From positions 6,858,364-6,922,363 of the forward strand of contig NW_006498507.1 of NCBI RefSeq assembly GCF_000471905.2: a stretch of DNA of 64,000 bases. The letters run 5' to 3'. The notes under the pieces were generated by a model, which did no database searches, was not told where the DNA came from, and was given only the letters and a program-made list of their open reading frames with translations. Position numbers and translations under genes: made by a program. The stretch is from Amborella trichopoda. Taxonomy: Eukaryota; Streptophyta; Magnoliopsida; Amborellales; Amborellaceae. Shown piece by piece: positions 1 through 11,100 of the stretch. How positions within the stretch are numbered: the first letter of the stretch is position 1; each line of letters begins with the position of its first letter.

Positions 1-454
1 CCCTATACCCCCTGTGCGTCCTCGCCTACCCACGACACAAAAATAATACAGACATAGGTAAATGAGTAAAATATTAATGTAAAGGTATAGGAAATGGGCC
101 TCCAAATTTTTGGACAGTTAGATCTAAGTATTTAAAAACTTCAAATCCATTTTTCATTATCATAATAATCATTCGGTTATTCTCAGGTGGATCTCAATTT
201 TTAAAATTCCTTCTAAGTACCTCTTTGGCCTAAGGGAACAAATGCACAATATATGCTTCCACGTGAGCATGCATTGCAGTGTTAACGTAGAAAAACCTAG
301 CTTGCACAATTTATGGGAATACTATGATGAAGAACTAAAATGTTTGAGAGTCTTGTTATTTGAGTTAAGAATCGTGTATTCCTTTTTGTTCGTCTTTCTT
401 AAGGGTTTCCAAAATAAGCATACACCTTTTACTATTGACTTTCATTTCTTATAT
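1..454. other. No gene seen; repeat-derived AT-rich DNA
   Basis: No open frame here resembles a known protein. The first 36 bases (ccctataccc onward, ending in cacgac) resemble the bases directly after the assembly gap at 56046, so this edge may also lie in a repeat or near a contig end. The one frame of about 78 codons (242-478) has no recognisable motif and runs into the MITE that begins near 459. Confidence 0.5.
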
Positions 455-458
455 ACAC

Positions 459-775
459 TTAAGGATGCTACCTTATAATGTAGAACTACGGATGCCCTAA
501 AAAATCCATCGAAAAAGATGGTTTTAATATTGAAAATTTGATTAATCATCTCAACATTGAGATGTATGACTATGAAAAATATACAGATTTTAAGTCTTAA
601 AAATAGTGCATTTTACAGCATATTATCTACACTGTCCATTTTCAAGATTTCCATATGTTTATAGATCTACTTGATTTTAACTATTTTTGAAATTTAAAAT
701 TATATAAAAATAGATTTTGAGATAATCTTAATAACATTTTACATCAAAATTATATACCATGATAGGAAGATGCTA
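459..775. repeat. MITE family A, partial copy
   Basis: This belongs to the commonest repeat family of the window (family A). Diagnostic blocks in order are: a TIR variant around aaggatgctacctt, the motif gccctaaaaaatccatcga, an inner atcatctcaacattgagatg hairpin, tccattttcaagatttcc, and tatagatctacttgatttta. The right TIR is missing or diverged. Other copies lie at 1437, 9705, 10092, 26545, 29908, 31658, 42632, 46428 and 60925, with weaker remnants elsewhere. Confidence 0.7.
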
Positions 776-795
776 CGATATGCCGATTCGTGTAC

Positions 796-1211
796 CGCTA
801 CAGTAAACATCGAATTGCCTAGATCAAATCTGGACTGATCTGATGATTACGGATATTTGGTAATGTTTAATTTTTCATTATTTTTTTACAAATCAGAATG
901 ATCAGAAATTTGGACCGTGTGTTCATAAAAAATAGGTGAATCTATGAAAAATATCAAAAAAATATTTTACATGAAATAAATTGACTAAAATACCCTCAAA
1001 ACATTTCAGGGGTATTTTGATCAATTTTATTTTTACGAATTATTGTTTTTATATTTTTATTAGGTGCGACTCACTAAGATGTACACACACTTCAAATTTC
1101 AGATCATTCATATTTGTATAAAAAAAATTAAAATTCAAATACTCTTGGACAACCGTGACCGTTAGATCGACCCATATTTGATCTAAACCATTGAACATTT
1201 ATTGTAGCAGT
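796..1211. mobile_element. Fold-back MITE (family C)
   Basis: The left end (gctacagtaaac, then cctagatcaaatctgg) is the inverted complement of the right end (atatttgatctaaacc, then tttattgtagc), giving TIRs of about 38 bp. The inside is also nearly self-complementary: an AT-rich arm ending aaaataccctc faces an arm starting ggggtattttgatcaa, around a centre at about 1005. The whole 416-bp element could fold into one long hairpin. A second, more decayed copy lies at 41850-42210. No coding capacity is seen. Confidence 0.75.
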
Positions 1212-1436
1212 AATGGCGTAAAAGAACTTTTTCTATATATATATATATATATAATCGATATTAAAATATTTTAGATAAACTATCTTCTTTGTTATTTGGT
1301 ATATATTTTATATTATATATCATGTTGTTTTACTTATTTTAGCAATTTCCAGCCATTTTTTGCTAGTTTGGCCAAAAACATGCGTGTGGTGTTGGGGAGT
1401 TACTGTGCCAACTGCCCGCAAATATCCTTTACATGA

Positions 1437-1790
1437 AGAGAAAAGTTTATATAGAGCCGAGGCTCTAAACAATCAAACATGAGCCTATCTCAAAAAAAAA
1501 ATTAGAAGAGTTTGTTTTGATGTCTAAATATCTTCAAATTTATCATCGTGACAACAAAATGCATGAACATGAGAAAAAAATGGATTTCAAATTTTAGAAA
1601 TAGTTAATTTTGTAACGAACTTTTGGACCGTCATTTTCAAGTTTTCATGGATCTGCCGATCTACAGTATCTTTGAAGCTTTAAATTTTACAAATAAATAT
1701 GAAAATATATTTTAAAGCTATTACAAAGATTTCCGGCATTCAAACCACATTTCTCGATACTATTTGAAGGTAGGCTCTAATTTGTACTCT
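1437..1790. repeat. MITE family A copy
   Basis: The left TIR is well preserved (gtttatatagagccgaggct, then ctaaacaatcaaa). The body has the family blocks: a ttgttttgatg stretch, an atcatc hairpin, a gatctgccgatcta stretch, and ttgaaggtaggctctaa near the right end. The right TIR is truncated. A run of about ten AT dinucleotides lies just upstream at 1234-1253. Confidence 0.7.
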
Positions 1791-1910
1791 ATTCACGCTA
1801 ATTAGCTAAAGGATAAGTCAACATCTACCGATCCGATAGAAGTTGTCAAACAACAGGTAATTCATTATCCATGATTATTTTTATTAAAATAATAAATTAC
1901 CATTGACATT

Positions 1911-2530
1911 GACTACATCCAAATAGAACTTTATATTTTAACTTGTATTTTTTCCTATTACAAAAACACTAGGCTGGTGAACCGACTCAAAGATTAAGAG
2001 TAGGTGCTATTATTTTATGTGTTGCACACCTCCACTTTATGATTTTTTTTGTTCTTGGTTTAAAAAAGAAACAGTAACCATTACAGGCATCCATGTGAAC
2101 CGGTCCATTTCAAACTTGGGAGCATATGCTCAGTAAGATGGTGTATTTCAAAATGACTGAGCTTTTTAAAATGCCACTTGCAAGGTATAATGTTAATAGT
2201 ATATTATCATTGACTACATTCAAACAGACCCTTATATTTTAACTTGTATTTTTTCCTATTAGAAAAACAATAGGCTGGTGAAGCGACCCAAAGATTTAAG
2301 AGAGTATTTGAAGTAGGTGCTATTCATTTATGCATTGGACATGTCTACTTGATATTTTCTTGTGTTTGGTTAAAAAAGAAACAGTATAAATTACAGTCAT
2401 CAGTGTGAACGGGTCCATTTCAAAATGACAGTGGCCACTAAATAAAAACTTGGGAGCATTTGCTCGGTGAGATGGTGTATTTCAAAATGACTTGGCTTTT
2501 AATGCCACATGCAATGTATTATATTTTAAT
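1911..2530. repeat. Tandem duplication of about 300 bp (two units)
   Basis: Unit 1 starts at 1911 and unit 2 at 2212, both with gactacat. Both contain ttatattttaacttgtattt, ggctggtgaa, gtgtgaac, ggtccatttcaaa and a gatggtgtatttcaaaatg stretch, in the same order. The units have diverged by small indels, so the duplication is not recent. No coding frame is shared. Confidence 0.8.
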
Positions 2531-2726
2531 CTTGCAAGATATAATATATAATAATATTTTTTCTAGGAATTGGGCTGGCCTGTTGTTTAAGTAAGGCGGG
2601 CCTTCAAATTACATTGAAAGATGTCGTTTCATCACCAAAAAAGATGGATTGAAAATTTATTTTCATCTGTAATTATGAAATTTCTAGCTTAAAAATAGTG
2701 TATACCTTGTACCGTAGCTTTGAAAT

Positions 2727-2890
2727 ATATGACAGTCCCTGCCATTAATAGCTGGTTTATTTTTGCTCTTTGGTGTCCTCTCGGGGTAGACTTCTCCACA
2801 GCCCTAATATATGACAGTGCCTGCCATTAATAGCTGGTTTATTTTTGCTCTTTGGTGTCCTCTCGGGGTGGACTTCTCCACAGCCCTACT
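2727..2890. repeat. Tandem repeat, 82-bp period, two units
   Basis: The block gacagtccctgccattaat through cttctccacagcccta is repeated with a period of 82 bp (2731 to 2813) and only a few changes. It sits just upstream of the DUF247 relic. Confidence 0.85.
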
Positions 2891-3122
2891 TGAAGGCCCC
2901 AACACTTTCTTGAAACAAAAAGAAGCTCTCTCTCTCTCTCCCTCCGAGATCGAAGAGCATTGGCTCAGGAAATAAATAGGCGAGGAAGGGAAGGGAGCAT
3001 GAGGCGATCATCGAGTCAGGAAATGAGGCTGTCCCAGTGGCTCCAGAGCAAGGAAGGGAGCACCACACGATAGATATGGAGAACATCGAGTCAGGAAATG
3101 AGACTATCCCAATGGCTCTGAC

Positions 3123-3470
3123 TACGAAGATGCACTCCGAAATAAGGAGCATAAGCTCTGGGCCTGCTACGACCGGTCTCATGTCTCGGAGGCCCCCCTG
3201 AGAGCCGAATTCTTGGAGATGGCTGCTTCCTCCTAGAGTTATATCTCGCTAAAAGATTTAGTGAGACCACGGGCTATGAGTAGAATGACCCTATATATGC
3301 TCATGACTTATACAATGACATGATGATGATCGAGAACCAGATACCTTTACTGGTTTTGCAAACACGGCTCGGGGATGTCTATTTCACTGAGGTCAACGAG
3401 TTGGTGCTAGGCCTCTTCCGACATTAGAGATGCCACGGCTGGGCCTGCATGCCTTGGACACCTTCACTTG
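3123..3470 (+). pseudogene. DUF247 (UPF0481) pseudogene fragment
   Basis: A broken copy of the middle of a DUF247 protein. The frame from 3123 reads DALRNKEHKLWACYDRSH and then a leucine-rich AEFLEM stretch. A shift near 3213 moves to DGCFLLELYLAKRF. A TAG stop at 3281-3283 interrupts the frame, which resumes as NDPIYAHDLYND and MMMIENQIPLLVL, the family's most conserved block. Further on come NELVLGLF, another stop, and LGLHALDTFT. The same blocks in the same order occur in the intact gene at 8184 (DGCFLLEL, MLMLENQIPLQVL, WHALDVF). The N-terminal third and the C-terminal membrane end are missing. Two copies of an atcgagtcaggaaatgag-containing block (about 3009 and 3088) lie just upstream. 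Certain as a DUF247 relic; whether it was a tandem neighbour or a transposed copy is unknown. Confidence 0.85.
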
Positions 3471-3699
3471 AGGAGAAGGAGGAGCCTCAGACACCTGATG
3501 CGTCGGGTTCCAGGACTAAGCTGCTGTCTACAAGACTCCCAAGGAAAGACCAGGTCACACGAGTCCATGACCCCAAGTCCATTACATTAACTGCTCGATA
3601 GTTCTAACAGTACATAACGCTGTAAACTATAAAAATCACCTTCTTTTTGGCTGATACTGGCTTTCTCAACCATGGGTTGTGTAGACAGGGTCATGTCTT

Positions 3700-4390
3700 C
3701 TGCAGCACGACTACTTTCATGCAGTACACCACTTATGGGCTTGTACACCTCTGAGGGCAACCCATTGATGTCATCAACTTCAATGCCCGACATCATACAC
3801 TCATGTCGAGTCAGCCAAAGATGAAGTTGGTTCGAATTAACATTTCGCCAATTGAGCTTCCCACCTTGTCAACTACTCCTCTTACCAAGATAGATAGGAT
3901 TTCTTGGTATGCCATGTTTTGCTCTAAACTGCCGATGTACATAGTCCGACATATATGGTTCCGCAATATCATCAAATATCAATGTAGTTATGCACATCGC
4001 AGATTGAAATGTCTGCTTCATATCATCTAAAATAACATCATTAGGCTTGAAATACGGATTCCAAATTACCTGTCATATGATATAAAGTATCACATACAAC
4101 AATCAGCCAGCAAACAACTATAAGTACTTAAAAACAAAAAAAACCAATCCATAATAATTCTTGTAGAATAGAATTTAGTCTAACCTCATTAGGGTGGAGG
4201 TTATCGAATTCTTGTCTTATGAAAGACATCAGGTTATGTGGATTGTCAAAATATTTCTTGTCTTTTGTGAGAATCCCCTTGATGGGGGTGCGGACGAGGC
4301 TCATTGGCCATAGCAAGAAGCGTCGTAACAGGTGGAGGGCTTAATTCATCCACACGTACCTTAGTGATCCATGGACGCTTATATCGTTAC
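3700..4390 (-). pseudogene. Plant mobile domain (PMD/MAIN-like) pseudogene
   Basis: Read on the minus strand, the pieces are VRVDELSPPPVTTLL (about 4378-4310), a shifted frame with KYFDNPHNLMSFIRQEFDNL and HPNE, then a clean GT-AG intron (4184 down to 4070, 115 bp), then VIWNPYFKPNDV, a DMKQTFQSAMC region, YMSDYVHRQF and RAKHGIPRNP. The pattern WxPY, then a C, then VxRQFG-like and IP motifs matches the plant mobile domain, the aminotransferase-like domain found in MAIN/MAIL proteins and in some Mutator-like and other transposons. At least one frameshift and one stop make it non-functional. The identification is from remembered family motifs and should be confirmed by profile search. It may be the cargo or remains of a transposon, or a decayed MAIN-like gene. 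Confidence 0.65.
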
Positions 4391-4399
4391 CGGTAGCGG

Positions 4400-5150
4400 C
4401 ATTGCTACTGATACTAACGCTGCTCCAGACACAATATACGGTTCTCAGCTATTACAAGTAATTCGAGTCTTCACTTCTGCTACCTGTTATTGCGCCCATT
4501 GCATGAAGCGTTATTGATCCCATCATCAGGGCTATTTGGATTTTGGAGCAATGATTACAAATCGCGCTGTCTATGGGCTTAAATAACGTTACAAGATTGA
4601 ATGGAGACCATCCAATTTTTAAAGGGTGAGATCTACGTGTTTAAAAACTCAAAAAAAAAAATATATATATATTTTAGTAATTCAGTGGGGATGATAGGCC
4701 CCTACCTGATTCTTGATTAGTTAGTGGTTTTTAAAGCTGCAAGTGGGAATAGAAGCCACAAATAAGGGTAAGTCAATGGGGATTTTATTTTCATTGACAG
4801 TTTATAAAAATGCCTAACACATTTCAAATTCAATATTTTGGAGCTGTCTAGACCTTTTTTACACCTTCTTAATGAAGTTTTTTCACTCTTGACATATACC
4901 ATACACACTTGAACGAATTTATAAGAGAATATAAGAAAATTCTAGACTTCACACGTTTCAAATTCAAATTTCCACGCATTGTATGCTTCTGGACTTGTCT
5001 CTCATTTGAACTCTAGAATAATTTTAGTTCATTATTTAAAAAATACCTTTAACACCAACTTTTCCAAAATGGCCCTTACATTATTTAACTCTCAAAAATA
5101 CCCTTAATAAAAATAAATAAAGCTTATTTCTAATATCTCCCTTAAGCTTG
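4400..5150. other. No gene seen
   Basis: AT-rich DNA with short open frames only and no recognised protein motif. It contains one aaaaaaaaaatatatatatat run near 4652. Confidence 0.5.
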
Positions 5151-5154
5151 GTTT

Positions 5155-6060
5155 TCAATTTTGGTCACCTCCAATACATACCTCAATTATGAAATATTTT
5201 ATATTCGAAGGGTTTTGTAAAAATATTGGCAATTTGATCTTGTGTCTTTGTGTAAACAAGTTCAGCCTTCTCATTTTCATGGTTTCGAATGAAATAAAAC
5301 TAAATCTTATTATGTTTATTTCTTTCATGAAACAATGGGCCTTTGCTAATGCAATTGTCAACTTGTTATCTATGTGAATTTTGATAGGAGTTTCTTGAAG
5401 GTTTAAGAGGCCCTTAAGAAGGTTCCATACCCTCAAAGTTTAACAAGTACTTGAAGTTGTGGCTACGTGTTAGGCCTCTCGAGTTGAGAGTGTCAAAATC
5501 GATTGTTTCTTTGATGACAAAGTGAATGTGGTACTCCCCATATAAAAGATATACCCAAAAGTGCTTTTTTTTATCATCCAGGCCCAATTACTATCAATAA
5601 AACTTACATGATCATCAAAACTAATAGAACATGAATAAAACAAGTCACGATCAAATGTGCCCTTGTTATACACCGTAGAATCCTTTTGGCCACTTTTAAG
5701 TGATAGGTGTTTGGAATGTCTGGTACACCGCCTAATCAAACTAACTCCATAGATAGTATCTGGTCTTGTACATGTTAAGTATTGGAGGCTTCTCAAAAGT
5801 TTTCTCAAAAGTTTTTTAAAGAGAGTAAGATCAACATCTCCATCTTTTTCTTTCCCTAATTTTACACCATAGTGCACTGTTATTTTTACCGGATTGTAAT
5901 TTTTTATTTTAAATTTCTTGAGTATTTCGTTTACATAAGCCTTTTGGGGACACAAAAATTCCAACATCTATTTGTTTAACTTCGATGCTAGGAAAATAAG
6001 TCATGAAGTCAATGTAGATCATTTCAAACACTTTAATTATCGATTCTTTGAATTCTTTAC
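5155..6060 (-). pseudogene. Copia retrotransposon RT/RNase H fragment
   Basis: A minus-strand relic of the end of a Ty1/copia polyprotein. In order it shows an FEMIYIDFM stretch and a GIEV-like SIEVKQIDVGIFVSP (about 6030-5935), then after a frameshift YVNEILKKFKIKNYNPV, SLQYLTCTRPDTIYGVS, FIDSNWAWMIKKSTFGYIF and LSSKKQSILTLSTREA (to 5470). A further shift leads to NLLKGLLNLQETPIKIHIDN (to about 5370). These are the standard RT-thumb and RNase H blocks; the D of IHIDN is one of the RNase H residues. No LTR is recognised beside it, and it is more decayed than the copia element at 49209. Confidence 0.85.
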
Positions 6061-6334
6061 ACATGACCGGATTATTTCCTTGCTTACAGTGCGGATCTGA
6101 TGAGATCCCGGATAAAACCTCCCCAAATGTATGCTTTAAACTTGTTTCAAATTGAAGATCCGTAGAAAATCAAGGGGATCTGTGTTAGTAAGACCCCAAA
6201 GCTGCAAAGATCTAGGTTCTTGAAGAATTGCCAGTCGTTCTAAAAAATGTACTAGAAAAACAAAAACTGAAAAAAAATTAACTAAAATTGAAAATAAATT
6301 AAATCAATCAAAAAATTAAATTAAAACTAAAATT

Positions 6335-6535
6335 AAATGAGGTCACAACTATTCACATTCATTAGATGTCAAATTGGATAGTTTGGGATAAGTCATGAAA
6401 TCTAGAAAAAAAAAAGAAAAAGAAAATAGAACTTTGTATCTATCCAATGGCACTGTTACAACCACCCATTTTAAAATTTAACGGCAAAAGTGATTGTAAA
6501 CGTCTTGTACAAAAGATAAATGGTCTTTTTATATG
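6335..6535. repeat. MITE family F copy (MULE-like)
   Basis: Homologous to the well-bounded element at 10502. The left arm has ggtcacaactattcacattc, and the right arm has gtgattgtaaacgtcttg followed by acaaaagataaatggtcttt. The inside has gatagtttgggataagtcatga. The outer TIR ends are not clear. Confidence 0.65.
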
Positions 6536-6849
6536 CTTTTTCCAAAAAAAAAAAACACTGTTACTCACATTTTTTATAATGTTACATATATATTCTGAAG
6601 GAAATCCAAGGTCCTCCAACAAAGATGTTCTAAGTTTGGGAACCACTTAATGAATATTTTCAAAAAGATAATTTTGAGTTCTCTAATATTTGGATCTCGC
6701 CCTCCAAAACATTCAATCTTCATACTTCTTCTTTTTCCAAGCCTACAGACATTGTGATTTGGAACTTTTTTTTATTATTATTATTGAGATCAGTCTATGA
6801 GTTGAAGAGATTACATTTGCAAAGTTTGAAGTTCTGAAGTACTTCTGAA

Positions 6850-7147
6850 TTGGGTTTTACCCAAGGGAATAAATGGATAGTATGCTCCTGCAAGACAAAA
6901 TCATTTCGCTAACAAATAATGACCTTTATTGAGGAACAATATTATTTGCCTTTTTCTCCGACTAGGCTGGGACATTGCAATGCAATGTGCTGATTCTTTC
7001 CTTTAGCAAAGTAGAAGGGAAAACTTTGAATGATACCTTCACCCTAGTCAGAGTTATACTACTATATGCCTTCTCTTTTTTGAGGTTGTATACTATTATG
7101 CTTATGGGGGAGCAAGTTGTGTACGTGCTCCCTTGGGCAAATACCAA
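6850..7147. repeat. Inverted-repeat element (family G)
   Basis: The left end (ttgggttttacccaagggaa, then a tatgctcc motif) is the inverted complement of the right end (gggggagcaag, then gtgctcccttgggcaaatac). The GGGAGCA/TGCTCCC signature recurs at 38060, 47100-47160, 47840, 57410 and 57790. No coding capacity is seen. Confidence 0.6.
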
Positions 7148-7219
7148 CTTAAGACGATCTATTTGAATTTTTTAAATTTAAGACTAATCTTAGAATCCTT
7201 CAAGTACTATTGAAAAGAG

Positions 7220-7430
7220 ATTGTATATAATGAGACCATTTATCATTGGTACAAGGAGGTCACAATTAGTTATGACCATCTGATGTGAAATTTGATAGTT
7301 TAGGTATGCCACAAATATCGAGAGAATTTCTTTTGAACTTGAGCTTGGTCAAGCCACTCAATTTCACATCTTATGGTTGAGATTAATTGTGACCGCCTTG
7401 TACTAAAAGCAAATGATCTTATTGTATTCT
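7220..7430. repeat. MITE family F hairpin copy
   Basis: The two arms are long inverted repeats. The left gaccatttatcattggtaca, then aggaggtcacaattag, is complementary to the right attaattgtgaccgccttg, then tactaaaagcaaatgatctt. The arms are about 60 nt each. Family F members also lie at 6335, 10502 and 33800. Confidence 0.75.
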
Positions 7431-8099
7431 TTTTTTTTAAAAAAAAAAAAAGACTTTTGTATTCCTAAACACTTAAATCTAACTATCTAGAAAATAAAAG
7501 GGAAAATAAATTGCATGTGTTCAATCCTACGAAGTGAATTTTCTAAGGAAGATTTAGGTTGGTCACCAAGTTTGAGTGGATTAGATCCCTATAAAATGGA
7601 GTCCACAAAATGCTTAAGCCAAGTTTTTGCCTATGAGAGCAAGTCTACAATTTGCTCCTGCGGAACCATACAATCTTCTTCCTTTCTTTTTTTTTTGTTG
7701 CAATGAGAGGCCATTCTTCGTATTGTTCCCATCATTCTTGTGCCAAATGGGGCCCAACCTCAAACTTTATTTATCTAATATATATTCCTCCTACCAACTT
7801 TACCTTATTAATATTTTTAAAATATTTCATCAAAAACTTTTGCTTTTAATTATGAAATTATAAACTCCATGTAACAACAAATTTCATGTATCACCAAGTC
7901 AATAATTTCATGCAAAACCAAATTTGTATTGTCTCAATTTTTTCACCAAAAAATACACATGAGTCACGTTTGATTGGGACCTCCTTTTGCTTTAGGCAAA
8001 TTAAAGGTGCGTCTTCTCAAACACACAAGGATTTCGTTTCCCTTTCCCAAACGCCTTAAGCCCCGTTACTCAAGGGATAGAGAGAATCAACCCAGTAGA
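7431..8099. other. Upstream region of the DUF247 gene
   Basis: AT-rich to about 7960, then shifting to the base composition of the gene. An open frame continues upstream of the chosen start to 7974, but this part lacks DUF247 similarity and includes a CT microsatellite, so it is taken as promoter and 5' UTR. Confidence 0.5.
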
Positions 8100-8105
8100 T
8101 ATAAA
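8100..8105 (+). promoter_or_regulatory. Candidate TATA box of the DUF247 gene
   Basis: TATAAA lies 78 bp upstream of the chosen ATG (8184), a spacing that would leave a short 5' UTR containing the CT repeat. Position is the only support. Confidence 0.4.
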
Positions 8106-8149
8106 CCACCTCTGTGCTCCTCCATAGAAGCCAACCCAACAAAGCAAAA

Positions 8150-8169
8150 CTCTCTCTCTCTCTCTCTCC
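8150..8169 (+). repeat. CT microsatellite in 5' UTR
   Basis: A run of about ten CT units (ctctctctctctctctctcc) lies 15 bp before the DUF247 start codon. Pyrimidine-rich runs are common in plant 5' UTRs. Confidence 0.8.
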
Positions 8170-8183
8170 AGCAAAAACACAGT

Positions 8184-11100
8184 ATGGAAAGACAGGAAGA
8201 TCAATGGGTGGTGGACATAGAGAACAGCCTGAAAACACTTGACCTCGACTGCAGCTCCAAGTCTGAGCTCTGGGAGAAGCATTGCATATACAAAGTCCCG
8301 GCCTACCTAGCCGAGCTCAACAAGCAAGCCTACACCCCCCAGCTCGTCGCCCTCGGCCCCTTCCACCGTGCCCAACCCCACCTCCAACCAATGGAGTCAC
8401 ACAAGCAACGCGCCGTCCTCCACTTCCTAAACCGCTCGAAGCATCAAATCCAGGACTGCCTCAATGCTCTGAAAACCGTGGAACAGTACCTCAAGGCGTG
8501 CTACCGGTGGCCGGGCGACATGCCCCCACCTATTAGCTCCGACTTCCTTCGCATGATGCTTCTGGATGGCTGCTTCTTGCTCGAGCTCCATCAAACTACA
8601 ATCAAGGGGGACTATGCTGGCTACATGAGTAACGACCCGGTGTTCGGTCCCCACCGTGCGACACATGTGCTTCCATTTGTACGCAGGGACATGTTGATGC
8701 TCGAGAACCAGATACCTTTACAGGTGTTGCAGCGGCTCATGGACCCGTTCGGTGATGCCAGTAGTGCGGCCGTGCACAAGCTTGTGCTCGAGTTCTTTCT
8801 CCCCAAGGGCACAAGTCTTGGTGGGGGAGATGACAATAGATTGGGATGGCACGCGCTTGATGTGTTTAGGCGGCATTTGGTGGGGGGGACGACGAAGAGC
8901 AAGACCGAGAGGTCAGCTGCAAACATGTCGGTCGACGGAGCGCAGGGGGATGAGACAGGGAGGTCGGCGACAGCCCTGAACGGCGCGAGGGTGAGGTTCA
9001 AGACCAGCAAATCGGATGGGTTGATGGATGTTAAGTTCAGCAACAGGGTGCTGCACCTGCCGCACATAATCATCGACGATGCCACGGTACATTCGAACGT
9101 CAGAGGGACCAACCTAGATCGAATTATTATGGACCCGGAATGGAACCTAATCGAGTTCAAGTCCAGATCCAACAGCCTAGACCCTGGAACCTAACCCAAA
9201 CGGGTCAGGGGCTGGTAGAATAGGGTCCGGGTCTTAAAGGATCTGGACTTGAACAAGTTGTTTAAGGTCCAACTTGAACCCATTCATATGGAATTGGGGA
9301 TAAATATACACGGTTAAATCCTATGGGATAAATATACACGGTTAAATCCTATGGGTGACCCATTAAGGTCAGACCTAAATCATGTTAAGTCGTCATGCAA
9401 CACTAAACTAAAAGCAAGTATCTATACAAAATGGCATAAAAATAGTCTCTCTCCAACATCAAACCATTTGCACCCGGATAAGCGGCATAAAGAGAGACCA
9501 CTTTCTTGTAATATTATCTGAACACCTTCACTTCCACGTTTAGGAACTTTGACACCTGTATTTTTACGCATGGTTGAAATATAACGCTCCTTAACGGGAG
9601 TGTCTATATTTCATCCTTATCCTATGAACTAAATATAGGAATAAAATTCTGCCAGTGTTTTGTATTTCAAACACAAGGCATCCTGTCTTGAGAAAATAGC
9701 CACAGGTGTGGTTGATAAGGCTGCAACCTTAAATTCAACTAAGTTGCAAATTTTGATGTAAAATGTTCTTAGGATAATTTCAAAATCTATTTTTATATTT
9801 AATTATAAAATTTTAAATTTAAAAAATAGTTAAAATCAAGTAGATCTATAAACATATGAATATCTTGAAAATGGACTGTGTAAATAATATGTTGTAAGAT
9901 GCACTATTTTTGAAACTCAAAGTCTTTTTATTTTTTATAGTCATACATCTCGATATCGAGATGATCAATCACAGGGTTTTTCAACATTAAAGCAACATTT
10001 TCCAATGGATTTTCGTGGTGCATCGTAGTTCTACCTTTTAAGGTTGCAACCTTGTATAAACCTTTTTCTTTTTGGGGGGTGGTTTTTTTTTGTCATGAAA
10101 AAGTTTATATAAGGTTGCAACCTTAACATGTAGAATTAAAGATGCGCCTCAAAAATCTATCGAAAAATATTATTTTAATGTTGAAAAACCCTCTAATTGA
10201 TCTTGTCATCAAGATGTATCAATATCAAAAAAAAAAAAAAAAAATTAAGTCCCAAAAAAGTGCATCTTGCAACAAATTATCTAGACCATCCATTTTCAAA
10301 ATTTTCATTTGTTTATAGATCGACTTGATTTTAACCATTTTTCGAGTTTAAAATTTTATAATTGGATATGAAAATAGATTTTAAGATAATCCTAAGAATT
10401 TTTTACACCAAAATTACATGTTATGATAAAATTTAGAGGTGCGCCTTAATTGGATTGTTGAAGGTTGTAACCTTATAAAAACAGCACCCTTAATTTATAT
10501 AGGGATTGTCTACAAAGAGAGTTTATCTTTCATACATGGAAGTCACAATCATTTCCACTCATAAGATGACAAATTGGATAGTTTGAGGTGAGTCATGAAG
10601 TCCGATAATTTGTTTTTGGAACTGTGTCTATTCAATGACACTCTTATAACCACCCATTTTGAAATTTACGAGACAAGAATGATTGTAACCTCCATATACA
10701 AAAGATAAACGGTCTTTTTGTAAACAAATCCCATTTAAATAGAAGTCAAAAAAAAAAAGGCATTGTCTCGGAGAGAAAAATAAACTGGATAACGATTAAA
10801 GAACTATGCATAACAAATATTTGTAAGCAATGTGTTATTCATTTCTTCTTAAATAATCAAATCCAAATCAGCGATACGGCCGAGATAATCGGCGAAGAAA
10901 AAAAAGAATAAAAATCAAAATAAAAAAAGAATAAAAATAAAATATGGGGCTGGATAGGCTGGTTTATGATAGAATAGACTAGTTTTTTTTCAAAGAACTG
11001 GCTACTTCATAGCGGGTGTTTCCCAATATATTCTAAGAATCATACTGATTCCTAAGTTGGATTGAGTAATTTCGATCCGGTTCGACATTTTTTAGAACAT

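Noticed and set aside
7974-8183. N-terminal extension of the DUF247 protein
   Set aside because: The frame is open but lies over the TATA-like box and CT microsatellite and is not DUF247-like.
8282-9172. Other long frames over DUF247 exon 1, both strands (e.g. 183 codons on minus)
   Set aside because: Shadows of the GC-rich exon; no motifs, no splice signals, and overlap with a clear family match on plus.
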